Positions 1-8,176 of a stretch of DNA of 64,000 nt are shown here, in pieces. The DNA is taken from contig NZ_JASVVV010000001.1 in NCBI RefSeq assembly GCF_030287405.1, positions 912,403 to 976,402 on the forward strand, given 5' to 3'. The notes beneath the pieces are model-generated. The model saw nothing but the letters and a program-made list of their open reading frames with translations. It was not told the origin of the DNA and ran no database searches. Numbering within the stretch: position 1 is the first letter of the stretch; each line of letters opens with the position of its first letter. Position numbers and translations under genes: made by a program. The stretch comes from Halalkalicoccus sp. NIPERK01. GTDB taxonomy: Archaea > Halobacteriota > Halobacteria > Halobacteriales > Halalkalicoccaceae.

Positions 1-663
1 GAGTACAAGCGCCGCTACTACGTTCGCTCGAACTACGGTCGGCAGTTCAACGAGGGCTTCTCGCGCCTGCTCGCCTACCGCTGCGCCCAGGAGGCCAACG
101 CGAACGTCACCGTCGCGGTCGCGGACAACGGCTTCACGCTCGCGATGCCGCTCAACCGGAAGATCGATCTCGTGGGACTGATCGAGGGGACCGACCCCGA
201 CGAGGTCCGTGACCTCCTGCGGGACGGTCTGGAGGGCACCGACCTTCTACAGAGATATTTCCGGATCAACGCCACCCGCTCGCTGATGATCCTGAAACGC
301 TACAAGGGTTACGAGAAATCGGCGAGCGAACAGCAGGTCTCGAGCGAGATGCTCCTTGGGTTCGCCGGCGATCTGGAGGGGTTCGCGGTCCTCGAGGAGA
401 CCTACCGCGAGATCCTGGAGGACAAACTCGCCGTTTCGGCGATCTCTACGGTCCTCGAGGCGATCCGATCGGGCGAGGTCGCCCTCTCGATCGATCGCGT
501 GGATTCGCCCTCGCCGCTCTCGTTCGGCTTGGCGACGCTCTCGGCCAGCGACGTGGTGCTCGCCGAGGACGAGAGCGCGGTCCTGCGGGAGTTCCACGAG
601 CGCGTGCTCGAATCGATCGGCGAGGGCGAGCGTGCCGGCGGCGCGCTGCCCGCCGAGGACTAG
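1..663 (+). CDS. lhr: Lhr-type superfamily 2 DNA helicase, C-terminal part (5' truncated by window)
   Basis: The frame is open from the first base and ends at a TAG at 661-663, giving 220 residues of a longer protein. The stretch RYFRINATRSLMILKRYKG followed by SSEMLLGFA is characteristic of the C-terminal, non-helicase part of Lhr (large helicase-related) proteins. These translocate on DNA and act in repair or in processing replication and recombination intermediates. The two RecA-like domains and the Walker motifs lie upstream of the window and cannot be checked. The gene converges on the Dna2-like gene and the two stop codons overlap by a few bases. Family assignment is confident; the exact cellular role is inferred from the family. 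Confidence 0.85.
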   Translation, partial: EYKRRYYVRSNYGRQFNEGFSRLLAYRCAQEANANVTVAVADNGFTLAMPLNRKIDLVGLIEGTDPDEVRDLLRDGLEGTDLLQRYFRINATRSLMILKRYKGYEKSASEQQVSSEMLLGFAGDLEGFAVLEETYREILEDKLAVSAISTVLEAIRSGEVALSIDRVDSPSPLSFGLATLSASDVVLAEDESAVLREFHERVLESIGEGERAGGALPAED

Positions 664-3362
664 CGACTCGCCCAGTCGACCATCCGCCCGTAGAGGGGGT
701 CGGACTCGAGCGCGTCTCGCGTGCCCACGAGCACCAGCGACTTCTTCGCCCGTGTGAGCGCGACGTTCAGCCGGCGGTAGTCGTCGAAGATCGGTCCCTC
801 CAGATCGGCGGGAGTGGTGGCGACGAAGGAGACGAGGATCACCTCCTCGCTCGACCCCTGGAACCGGTCGACCGTGTCGACCGTCACACCCTCACGAACG
901 GCCCGCGAGATCGTCGCGACCTGCGCGCGAAACGGCGCAATGACGCCGATCCGTTCGTGGGCGACCCCCGCCGCGACGTATCGCTCGACCAACTCGGCGA
1001 TCCGCGCGGTCTCCTCGGCGTCGGTGTGGGCCGCGTCGTCGCCCGCACAGTCGACGAAGGCGACGGGATCGTGGAGTTCCTCGGGGATGGCGTCCGCGGA
1101 AACGCCCTCCAGGTCGCCGATCCGCTGGGCGGCGACGGCTCCCGTGGCGGGTCTGAGTTTTCCGTCGTAGAACTCCCGCGAGGAAAAGGCCTGGATGCGC
1201 TGGGCCATCCGGTACTGGCGTTCGAGCATGACGCCCGCTTCGGGGTGCTCGCCGATCAGCCGCTCGAACAGCGACCGCGAGAGGTCCGCGCTTTCCTCGC
1301 CCGCGTCGCCCTCGGACTGGACGACCGGCGGCAACTGGTGGTGATCGCCCACGAGGACGAACCGTTTCGCTCGATTTATCGCCGCGAGCGTCGCGGGCTC
1401 CGTCAGTTGGGAGGCCTCGTCGACGAGCGCCACGTCGAAGCGCTGTTCGCGCATGACGCGCGAGCCACAGCTGGCGGTCGTCGAGGCGACCACGGGCGCC
1501 TCCCGGAGGGTGCCCGCGAGGTCGGCGGGGTCGCCCCGACCGTCGAGGCGGTAGGGTTGCATGTCCTCGCGCACGCCGTGTTCGGTGCCGACGCGAACGA
1601 AGTCGGTGAAGCCCTGGTCGGAAAGCGCCTCCAGCGCGTTGTCGACCGCGCGGTTGGTGAACGCCGACAGGAGGACGCGCTCGCCGCGCTCTACGAGTGC
1701 GCGGATCGCCCGGGCGATGGTGTAGGTCTTGCCGGTGCCCGGCGGGCCGTGGATCAGCGCGAAGTCCTCCGCGCCGACCGCCCGCGATACCGCCTCGTTC
1801 TGGGCGGCGTTGTTCGCGATGAACTCCTCCTCGATCGTCTCGAACTCGGGGGTTGCGTCGCCAAAGAGCAGGTCCTTGCGGCGCTTCTCGCCCTTCAGCA
1901 GGGCGTCGTGCAGCGCCGTGAGCATCCCGCTCGCGCTCATGTCGGAGGGGTAGACGTCGAGGCGTTTCAGGGCGATCGGCTCGTCCGTGGTGACGACGAT
2001 CTCGTCTCCCAACTGCTCGACGCGCGCGAGTTCGGCGTGCCCCGAGATGGGATCGCCGTCGCTCGCCAGCGCCACGTCGCCCTCGCGGATCTTCGAGACC
2101 GCTCCCGTCGGCCGTGCGCGAAGCTCCCAGCGCCCGTCCTCGCGCATCCGCTCGCCGACGGGTTCGAGGCCGATCAGCGCCCGGTCGTCGTCGGCGCGCT
2201 CCTCGGGGCTCTGCTCCCAGAGCTTCGCGTACTCGCGGTGGGCCGCCCGGCGCTCGCGCTCGACCGCCTCGTACATCCGCTCGAAGTACGCGCGTTCGCG
2301 TTCGGGTAGCGCGCTCCCGATCTTCCCGGCCTTCGACTCCTGATCGAGCCGTCCGGAGATGACCATGCAGGTGTCGCGTTCGAAGCAGTACTCGCACTTG
2401 GCGTTGGCCTCGTAGCCCGTGGGTACCCCCGAATCGAACTCCATGGCCGCGATCTCGTTTCGGGTTCGCACGACGAATTCGAGGAGGCCGCGACCGATCG
2501 AGAACTCCTTGGCCGGCGAGAGGTCGCCCGTCTCCTCGTTGCGATCGAGCGCGGTGTTCTTCGTGTAGAGCAGGGTCCCGGTGTCGGGCGCTCCGCCGTC
2601 CGTCGCCGCCCCGTCGCCGACGCCGCCCCGTTCCTCCAACAGGAGCGCGTAGCAGGCCGCCTGGATCTTGTCGGGAAAGCGCGGTTCGCGGTTCGTGTTC
2701 TTCCCCGTCTTGAGTTCGACCGGCATCCCCCTCCTGAGGGCGTCGGCCCGGCCCTTGATCCCGAAGCGCTCGCTGATCAGGGTGTACTCAGAGCGCCACG
2801 AGTCCTCGGTATCCAGGGTGCCCTGCGAGAGCCAGCCGTCGATCGCGCGGGCGTTCCGTCTGACTTCTTCTCGTACTTCCTCGGGGTCGCGATCCAGCAG
2901 GCCGAGTTCCAATCCGGCCTCATCGACGCGATCCGCGACGGCCTCCTCGAAGTCCGCCCCGCGCAGGAGGTCGCCGAACACCTCGTGGACGATCGTCCCC
3001 TTAACCACGGGGTAGTTCAGCGGAACGCCCGAGAGCTTGTTGAGGTAGTACATCCGAGGACACTGCACCCACGAGCGGACATCGGTGACGTTCACCAGGA
3101 AGCCGGGTTCGACGACCACGTACGACTCGCGCGTGGTCGCGTACCCCGTCTCACCCTGCCATTCCGTCTCCTCGGCGTCGGTGACGACCAGTTCCATGCC
3201 CGCTTGGAGGTACTCGACGGTCTCGACCCACTTGCCCCACAGCGTGACCGAGAACTCGCCTCCGGCGGTTCGGACCACCGGTTCCGCGAGGTCGCGTTCG
3301 CCGTGGCGGGTGCTGACGGTCCGTCTCTCGCCGGGCGAAACGACCGTGCCGCGTAGCTGCAC
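660..3362 (-). CDS. Dna2-like nuclease-helicase (Cas4/Dna2 nuclease domain plus SF1 helicase)
   Basis: This 900-residue protein has an N-terminal OB-like region (about 1-85), then a RecB/Cas4-type nuclease domain. The nuclease begins at VQCPRMYYLNKLSG (Cys101) and ends with a CEYCFERDTC cluster near 320-330, so four cysteines could bind an iron-sulfur cluster as in Dna2 and Cas4. The C-terminal half is an SF1 helicase: Walker A GPPGTGKT near 540, Walker B VDEAS, a QYRM motif, and an arginine motif in NVALTRAKKSL near the end. Dna2-type enzymes process flaps and resected DNA ends. It converges with lhr, so the two lie tail to tail. No frameshift or missing motif was seen. Confidence 0.85.
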   Translation of the reverse strand: MQLRGTVVSPGERRTVSTRHGERDLAEPVVRTAGGEFSVTLWGKWVETVEYLQAGMELVVTDAEETEWQGETGYATTRESYVVVEPGFLVNVTDVRSWVQCPRMYYLNKLSGVPLNYPVVKGTIVHEVFGDLLRGADFEEAVADRVDEAGLELGLLDRDPEEVREEVRRNARAIDGWLSQGTLDTEDSWRSEYTLISERFGIKGRADALRRGMPVELKTGKNTNREPRFPDKIQAACYALLLEERGGVGDGAATDGGAPDTGTLLYTKNTALDRNEETGDLSPAKEFSIGRGLLEFVVRTRNEIAAMEFDSGVPTGYEANAKCEYCFERDTCMVISGRLDQESKAGKIGSALPERERAYFERMYEAVERERRAAHREYAKLWEQSPEERADDDRALIGLEPVGERMREDGRWELRARPTGAVSKIREGDVALASDGDPISGHAELARVEQLGDEIVVTTDEPIALKRLDVYPSDMSASGMLTALHDALLKGEKRRKDLLFGDATPEFETIEEEFIANNAAQNEAVSRAVGAEDFALIHGPPGTGKTYTIARAIRALVERGERVLLSAFTNRAVDNALEALSDQGFTDFVRVGTEHGVREDMQPYRLDGRGDPADLAGTLREAPVVASTTASCGSRVMREQRFDVALVDEASQLTEPATLAAINRAKRFVLVGDHHQLPPVVQSEGDAGEESADLSRSLFERLIGEHPEAGVMLERQYRMAQRIQAFSSREFYDGKLRPATGAVAAQRIGDLEGVSADAIPEELHDPVAFVDCAGDDAAHTDAEETARIAELVERYVAAGVAHERIGVIAPFRAQVATISRAVREGVTVDTVDRFQGSSEEVILVSFVATTPADLEGPIFDDYRRLNVALTRAKKSLVLVGTRDALESDPLYGRMVDWASR

Positions 3363-3399
3363 GGTCGAATCACGCCTGCGCGGTGAAAAACGCTGTCGG

Positions 3400-3834
3400 T
3401 TACTCGACGAGCGGGAGGTACGCGTCCATCCCGGCGGCGAGGCGGTCGGCGAGCGGGAGGGGGCGCCAGAACAGGTCGTAGATCAGGCCGTCGTCCTCGC
3501 CGCCGCCGGTCACCTCGTGGGCCCACTCGTCGCGGGCCTCCTCGACCGGGAAGTGAAAGAAGTGTCGGGCGACGCGCTTCCCGTCCGACCGGCGGTAGCG
3601 GTCCGAGGCGACGTGGTAGACCGGGCGGTCGTGGTTCAGCCCCGCCTCCTCGCGCAACTCGCGCCTGACCGCGCGACAGGGGCGCTCCCCGTCGTCGATC
3701 CCGCCCTTGGGGACCTGCACCCCGGCGTCGGGGTCCGCGCGCTCCCGGAAGACCAGTAGCTGTCGACCGTCGCCGGTCGATCTCGTCACGTACGCGTAGG
3801 CCTTCTGGCTGTAGGCCGCCCCCGGACCGTACAT
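3400..3834 (-). CDS. NUDIX hydrolase
   Basis: The 144-residue protein carries a full Nudix box: GGIDDGERPCRAVRRELREE matches the GX5EX7REUXEEXGU pattern, with the metal-binding REXXEE at its end. Such enzymes hydrolyse nucleoside diphosphates linked to another group; the substrate cannot be read from this sequence. It is a single-domain protein of ordinary length. It lies 37 bp upstream of the Dna2-like gene on the same strand and could share its transcript, although the start of the Dna2-like gene is followed by its own spacer. Confidence 0.8.
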   Translation of the reverse strand: MYGPGAAYSQKAYAYVTRSTGDGRQLLVFRERADPDAGVQVPKGGIDDGERPCRAVRRELREEAGLNHDRPVYHVASDRYRRSDGKRVARHFFHFPVEEARDEWAHEVTGGGEDDGLIYDLFWRPLPLADRLAAGMDAYLPLVE

Positions 3835-3934
3835 ACCCCTCTCCTACTCGGAGCAGGGGGTAAACTGTTTCGGGTATGTCATTAACCCGCACAGTGACCG
3901 ATACGTTCTTTCGCGCCGCGTGGTAAGTGGGGGT

Positions 3935-4483
3935 ATGCGGATCCGCCAGTGGCAGGACGTTCTGCGCGACGTGATCGAGTCCGACGCCGACCCCGACGGC
4001 TGGCGGGCGGTCGCGGGCGACCGGTCGCGGGGGCTGGGCGAGGACCTCTACCTCGGCCACCCGCGTGCGGGCGTGTACCACCTGAAGACCTACGCGAAGA
4101 ACCCGTTCTCGGTCCGGGGCGTCGGCACGCAGGTCGCCCGGAGGCTCGACGACGAGATCGGGAGCTACCTCCCCGAGGACGACGACGGCCGGTTCGCGGT
4201 CCGCTCGGCGCCCGAGGACGAGGAGACCGCGAGGGCGCAGGCGAAACGCCTCGAGGAGACGGTCAGGGTCCACGCAGACGCGCCAACGACGCCCGACGCC
4301 CTGTTCGAGGACGTGATGGAGGCCGTCGAGAGCCCCGCGTTCGGCCCGATGGAGTACGACTCATATGGCAGACCCGAGAACCTCGACCGCCTCGCGGCGG
4401 GCTTCGAGGAGGCCGACGACCTGCTGAACGCCGAACTCGACGAGTTGATCGACGCCGACGACGTCGACCGCGGCTTCCAGTAG
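3935..4483 (+). CDS. Conserved-looking haloarchaeal protein of unknown function
   Basis: I do not recognise a named domain in this 182-residue acidic protein. The internal ATG at 3935 (MRIRQWQDVL) is preferred over 3920 because haloarchaeal starts are usually close to the promoter and the five extra residues carry no feature. The central part (DLYLGHPRAGVYHLKTYAKN) is the most structured-looking section, and the C-terminal third is helical and Asp/Glu-rich. There are no membrane segments, cysteines or signal peptide. It is followed 29 bp later by a SnoaL-like gene on the same strand. Confidence 0.65.
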   Translation: MRIRQWQDVLRDVIESDADPDGWRAVAGDRSRGLGEDLYLGHPRAGVYHLKTYAKNPFSVRGVGTQVARRLDDEIGSYLPEDDDGRFAVRSAPEDEETARAQAKRLEETVRVHADAPTTPDALFEDVMEAVESPAFGPMEYDSYGRPENLDRLAAGFEEADDLLNAELDELIDADDVDRGFQ

Positions 4484-4512
4484 GTTAAGGCCACGGGGAC
4501 CGACGACGAGGT

Positions 4513-4881
4513 ATGAGCGCCGAGGAGACGATCGAGGGGTACTACGACGCGCTCCGAGCCGAGGAGCCGCTGGTCCCGTACTTCGCCGAGGGAGAGACGG
4601 TGAAAGTCGGCATCTCCGAGCGCCTCGTCGGCTTCGAACGGGTCGCCGAGGGACTGCGCGAGCAGACCGAGACCACGAGCGACTGGGTCGTCGAGAGCCG
4701 CGACCTGCACGTGGCCGAGCGCGAGTCCGTCGCGTGGTTCGCCGACGAGGTCCGGATGGCGTGGACCACCGACGAGGGCGAACGACACGACTTCGAGACG
4801 CGCTGGAGCGGGACGCTCGAACGGCGGGAGGAGGGGTGGCGATTCGTCGGGATGCACGTCAGCGTTCCGCGGGAGCTGTGA
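4513..4881 (+). CDS. SnoaL/NTF2-like small protein
   Basis: The 122 residues follow the layout of the NTF2/SnoaL cone fold: a helix start with YYDALRAEEP, the segment VPYFAEGETVKVG, and a C-terminal antiparallel sheet ending RREEGWRFVGMHVS. The last motif (W-R-x-V-x-x-H) is typical of the DUF4440/SnoaL_3 group. Such domains bind small ligands or act as enzymes, and nothing here fixes a substrate. The stop overlaps the next start in a TGATG arrangement, so the two genes are probably translationally coupled. Confidence 0.65.
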   Translation: MSAEETIEGYYDALRAEEPLVPYFAEGETVKVGISERLVGFERVAEGLREQTETTSDWVVESRDLHVAERESVAWFADEVRMAWTTDEGERHDFETRWSGTLERREEGWRFVGMHVSVPREL

Positions 4882-5078
4882 TGGTCGGGCCGATGAGCGA
4901 CGAGGAGCGGCGTGCGGGCTCCCAACGGCTGTACGCCGCGTTCGTCCTCCTCGTTGGGGTCTCGGCGGGGCTGATGGCGCTCTCGGGCGGCGCGACGCTC
5001 GCGCAGGCCGCGATCGGCGCGGGCGCGGGGCTGGTGCTGGGCGGGGCGTTGATGTGGTGGCTGCTCCGGATCGTCTAG
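4881..5078 (+). CDS. Small two-helix membrane protein
   Basis: The 65-residue protein begins at an ATG overlapping the preceding stop (TGATG), which decides the start. After a short charged N-terminus (MVGPMSDEERRAGSQR) there are two hydrophobic stretches, at about 18-36 and 40-60, with Gly/Ala-rich packing motifs. No enzyme motif is visible. The protein should sit in the cytoplasmic membrane. Its function is unknown. Confidence 0.6.
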   Translation: MVGPMSDEERRAGSQRLYAAFVLLVGVSAGLMALSGGATLAQAAIGAGAGLVLGGALMWWLLRIV

Positions 5079-6028
5079 CCGACGCGCGCGAGCCATTTCT
5101 CGGGTGCGTCGAGTTCCTCGCTCGTCGGCAGCGTCTCGGGCGAGTCCCAGACGACGCTCGCGCCCTCGATCCCCCGGGCGTCGGCGACGGCCTCGAAGAA
5201 GGCCTTTCCGCGCTCGTACTGGCGGCGCTTGAGACCGAGTCCGAGCATCCGGCGCACCAGTTGGGCGAGCGGGCCGCCGCCGCGACGGCGCTCCTCGACC
5301 TTCTCGCGCAGGTCGGCGTACTCGTCGTCGAACGCGCGATCCATGATCAGTTCGGCGTAGCCCTCGACGGCGGTCATCGCCGCGTCGAGTTCGCGGAAGG
5401 CCTCGCGGTCGAGCGAGCCGTTCGCGAGCGCCTCGATGCCGCGTTCCATCCCCGACTCGAGGTACGACGAGAGCCACGGGGCCGCGCCGAACTCGGCGGC
5501 GTGGGCGACCTCGTGGAAGGCGATCCACCGCCGGAAGCGCTCCTCGTCGACGTCGAGTTCCGTCGCCACCCGGCGGATGTTCGGGTGGACGAAGTACAGC
5601 GCGTGGCCCGCGTCGCCCTCCGCCAGCAGGAGGGGGTCGTACTGGCCCAGCACGTTCTTCCCGAGAAACGAGAGCATGAGCGTCGTCGACCCGGTGTTCA
5701 GCACCCGCGAGGCGTCGGGGAAGAAGACGTCGGTGTGGGCCTCGATGGGGGCCATCACCCGGCGGAACGTCGAGACGTTGGCGTCGATCCAGTGGTGGCG
5801 ATTCTGGATCTCGATGGTTTTGGGCAGGTCGAAGGAGACGGCCGCGACCTCACGGATGGAGCGGCGAGCGGCCTTGACGTCGCCGCGATAGCCCTCGATC
5901 TCCCCCTCGGTGAGGTCGACCGAGCCCGGCGAAGTGACGTCCTTTGCGGCCGCTCCGACGGCGGCCCAGTCGACGGGGCCGTCGCCCGAGGCCCGCGAAA
6001 TAGTACGGAGACTGCGAAGGAAGTTCAC
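5075..6028 (-). CDS. Zinc-dependent metalloprotease (F420-biosynthesis-associated, DUF2342 type)
   Basis: This 317-residue protein carries HEVAHAAEFGAAPWLSSYL, an HEXXH zinc-peptidase site in the context seen in the DUF2342 / 'coenzyme F420 biosynthesis associated' family. The GTG at 6028 (VNFLRSLRTISRASG) is preferred to the ATG at 6055, because homologues as I know them begin with a short M-N-x-x-R-S helix, and the nine extra residues are uninformative. The family role is poorly understood and 'protease' is inferred from the motif. The 3' end meets the convergent small membrane protein gene. Confidence 0.75.
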   Translation of the reverse strand: MNFLRSLRTISRASGDGPVDWAAVGAAAKDVTSPGSVDLTEGEIEGYRGDVKAARRSIREVAAVSFDLPKTIEIQNRHHWIDANVSTFRRVMAPIEAHTDVFFPDASRVLNTGSTTLMLSFLGKNVLGQYDPLLLAEGDAGHALYFVHPNIRRVATELDVDEERFRRWIAFHEVAHAAEFGAAPWLSSYLESGMERGIEALANGSLDREAFRELDAAMTAVEGYAELIMDRAFDDEYADLREKVEERRRGGGPLAQLVRRMLGLGLKRRQYERGKAFFEAVADARGIEGASVVWDSPETLPTSEELDAPEKWLARVG

Positions 6029-6067
6029 GCGACAGTGTTGGGGCCGCGCGGACAAAATGCTTCGGGA

Positions 6068-6490
6068 CTAGTTCTCGTACTCGGAGAGTTCGACTTCCTC
6101 GTACTCCTCGACGTCGCCGGCGACGAACTTCTTCGCGACCGCCGCGACGACCAGCAGGAACAGCAGGCCGATGACGAGACCGAGGCCGCCCCCGGATTCG
6201 GCCTCGGCGGCCTCCTCCGGCTCCTCGACGGGGACTTCGGTCTCCTCGACCTCGGTTTCGTCGTCCTCGCTCTCCTTCGATTTCCGCGAGAACAGGCCGC
6301 CCGACGACTCCTCCTCGGCCCCCTCGACCTCCGTTTCGGCCTCGCCTTTCGAACCGAACAGGCCGAGTTTCGAGCCCTTCCCCTCGAGCTCCTCGACCGT
6401 CTCGGCGAGTTCGTCCCCGAAACGGGGGCTCGGGCTGAACTCGAAGTTCTCGACGTTGATCTCGAACAGCGTGGTCTTCTTCTCTCCCAT
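6068..6490 (-). CDS. Acidic membrane-anchored protein of unknown function
   Basis: The 140 residues have three parts. The first is an N-terminal folded segment (LFEINVENFEFSPSPRFGDE). The second is a long Glu-rich low-complexity linker. The third is a single strong membrane helix near 103-120 (GLVIGLLFLLVVAAVAKKF), followed by an acidic tail. It therefore looks like a cytoplasmic or exported domain tethered by a C-terminal helix. It is transcribed away from the M42 peptidase gene, with about 80 bp between the two starts for a divergent promoter. Confidence 0.6.
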   Translation of the reverse strand: MGEKKTTLFEINVENFEFSPSPRFGDELAETVEELEGKGSKLGLFGSKGEAETEVEGAEEESSGGLFSRKSKESEDDETEVEETEVPVEEPEEAAEAESGGGLGLVIGLLFLLVVAAVAKKFVAGDVEEYEEVELSEYEN

Positions 6491-6569
6491 GGCCCAACGT
6501 GGGCCGACCGAACACTTAGCCGTTGTGGACGGTCGGAACGTTGATAGGTGGGCGCTCGACAGAACGGGT

Positions 6570-7625
6570 ATGGACGACCGCCAACGCGCCTTCCTCGACG
6601 ACCTGCTCGCGACGCCCTCCCCGTCGGGGTTCGAGACCGAGGGACAGCGCGTCTGGATCGACGCCGTGAGCGAGGTCGCCGACGAGGTCCGAACCGACGC
6701 CTACGGCAACGCCGTCGCCGTCATCGAGGGCGGCCCCACGGAGATCGCGGTCGTCGGCCACGCCGACCAGATCGGCTACATCGTCCGGCGGATCGACGAC
6801 GACGGCTACCTGCACCTCGGGCCGATCGGCGGCGTCGACAGGACCGTCTCGCGGGGCCAGTACGTCACGGTTCACGCCGATTCGGGGACGGTTCCGGGCG
6901 TGATCGGCCAGACGGCGATCCACCTGCGCGAGGGCGACGAGGAGTACGACGAGATCCGCGACCAGAAGGTCGATATCGGCGCGGCGGACGGCGAGGCCGC
7001 CCGCGAACTCGTCTCGGTGGGCGACCCGATCACGGTCGAATCACGGGTTAGTGACCTGCAGGGGAGCAGACTGGCCGCGAGCGGGCTGGACAACCGCGTC
7101 GGGACGTGGACCGCCGCGGAGGTCCTGCGGGCGGTCACGGACGCCGACGTCGAACCGACCGTCTACGCCGTGAGCACGATCCAGGAGGAACTCGGGGTAC
7201 GCGGTGCGGAGATGGTCGGGTTCGACCTGTCGCCCGACGCCGCCATCGCCGTCGACGTGACCCACGCGAGCGACGGCGCGGACGCCCCCGCCGACCGCGG
7301 CGGCGACATCGACCTCGGGGCCGGGCCGGTGATCGGGCGGGGGAGCGCGAACCACCCGGCGCTGGTCGACGCGCTCAGGGCGGCGGCGAGCGAGGCGGGG
7401 ATCGGGGTACAGCTGGAGGCCCTCGGGACCGCGACCGGCACCGACGCGGACGCCTTCTACACCGCCCGCGGCGGGATTCCGTCCGTGAACCTCGGGATTC
7501 CCAACCGGTACATGCACACGCCGGTCGAGGTGATCGACACCGCGGACCTGCTGGATTCGGTGGCGCTGCTCTCGGCGTTCCTCGGTCGGACGGCGGGCGA
7601 CGAGGGGTTCGGCGTCGAGGTGTAA
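6570..7625 (+). CDS. M42-family aminopeptidase (TET-type)
   Basis: The 351-residue protein matches M42 glutamyl aminopeptidase / 'endoglucanase' proteins. It begins with LLATPSPSGFE, has the metal-ligand histidine in VVGHADQIGYIV, an aspartate in ASGLDNRVGTW, the catalytic pair in STIQEELGVRGAEM, and the C-terminal histidine in NRYMHTPVEVID. In archaea these enzymes form large tetrahedral particles that trim peptides in the cytosol. The ATG at 6570 is taken because the upstream open frame overlaps the divergent gene and shows no conserved features. All catalytic motifs seem intact. Confidence 0.85.
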   Translation: MDDRQRAFLDDLLATPSPSGFETEGQRVWIDAVSEVADEVRTDAYGNAVAVIEGGPTEIAVVGHADQIGYIVRRIDDDGYLHLGPIGGVDRTVSRGQYVTVHADSGTVPGVIGQTAIHLREGDEEYDEIRDQKVDIGAADGEAARELVSVGDPITVESRVSDLQGSRLAASGLDNRVGTWTAAEVLRAVTDADVEPTVYAVSTIQEELGVRGAEMVGFDLSPDAAIAVDVTHASDGADAPADRGGDIDLGAGPVIGRGSANHPALVDALRAAASEAGIGVQLEALGTATGTDADAFYTARGGIPSVNLGIPNRYMHTPVEVIDTADLLDSVALLSAFLGRTAGDEGFGVEV

Positions 7626-7666
7626 ATTCCGGTACGCTTAAGTGAGAATCGAGTGCGCGTAGGGGT

Positions 7667-7852
7667 ATGAGTGGACGCCCGCTTGACGTGCTCGAGGCCG
7701 CGATCGGCGACGTCGTCACCGTGCGCCTGAAGGACGGCGAGGAGTTCGTCGGCACCCTGACGGGGTACGACCAGCACATGAACGTCGTCGTCGAGGACGA
7801 CGACAACACAACCATTATACGCGGCGATAACGTCGTTTCGATAACTCCATGA
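7667..7852 (+). CDS. LSm (Sm-like) RNA-binding protein
   Basis: The 61 residues contain both Sm motifs: Sm1 in [20 protein letters not shown] with HMNVVVED, and Sm2 in [10 protein letters not shown]. Archaeal LSm proteins form heptameric rings that bind U-rich RNA. A TATA-like sequence (gcttaagt) lies about 30 bp before the ATG. The stop overlaps the start of the eL37 gene (ATGA), a pairing conserved across Archaea. Confidence 0.93.
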   Translation: MSGRPLDVLEAAIGDVVTVRLKDGEEFVGTLTGYDQHMNVVVEDDDNTTIIRGDNVVSITP

Positions 7853-8025
7853 CCGGTGCAGGCACCCCGAGCCAGGGCAAGAAGAACATCACCACCCACG
7901 TCAAGTGTCGGCGCTGTGGTGAGAAGTCGTATCACGTGAAAAAGAAGGTCTGTGCCTCGTGTGGCTTCGGCGAGTCGAAGAAACGCCGGAGCTACGAGTG
8001 GCAGGGCAAGACCGGCGACAACTGA
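7849..8025 (+). CDS. rpl37e: 50S ribosomal protein eL37 (L37e)
   Basis: This 58-residue basic protein starts at an ATG overlapping the LSm stop. It has the eL37 zinc ribbon: [10 protein letters not shown], then CASCGFGE. The flanking basic segments KKNITTHVK and [11 protein letters not shown] bind 23S rRNA. It is a component of the large ribosomal subunit, cotranscribed with the LSm gene. Its length and cysteine spacing are normal for the family. Confidence 0.95.
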   Translation: MTGAGTPSQGKKNITTHVKCRRCGEKSYHVKKKVCASCGFGESKKRRSYEWQGKTGDN

Positions 8026-8176
8026 CCCGGATTTCTCTCTCGTCTCTCCTCGGCCAGCGGCGCGTCCGTCCGACGGCGACCGCGACCTATCCACGGACGT
8101 GCATACCTCCTGTCGCGGAACAGCCCACGAATCCAGCTACGTGGGATTTTTACTGCTGGGAGTGCATCCAACGGAC

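Noticed and set aside
75-275. Leftward frame inside the Lhr gene
   Set aside because: It is a low-complexity shadow of the Lhr coding frame with no motif.
892-2397. Long leftward frames and rightward frames overlapping the Dna2-like gene
   Set aside because: Arg/Gly-rich composition is the product of reading GC-rich codons out of phase. The Dna2-like frame contains all motifs.
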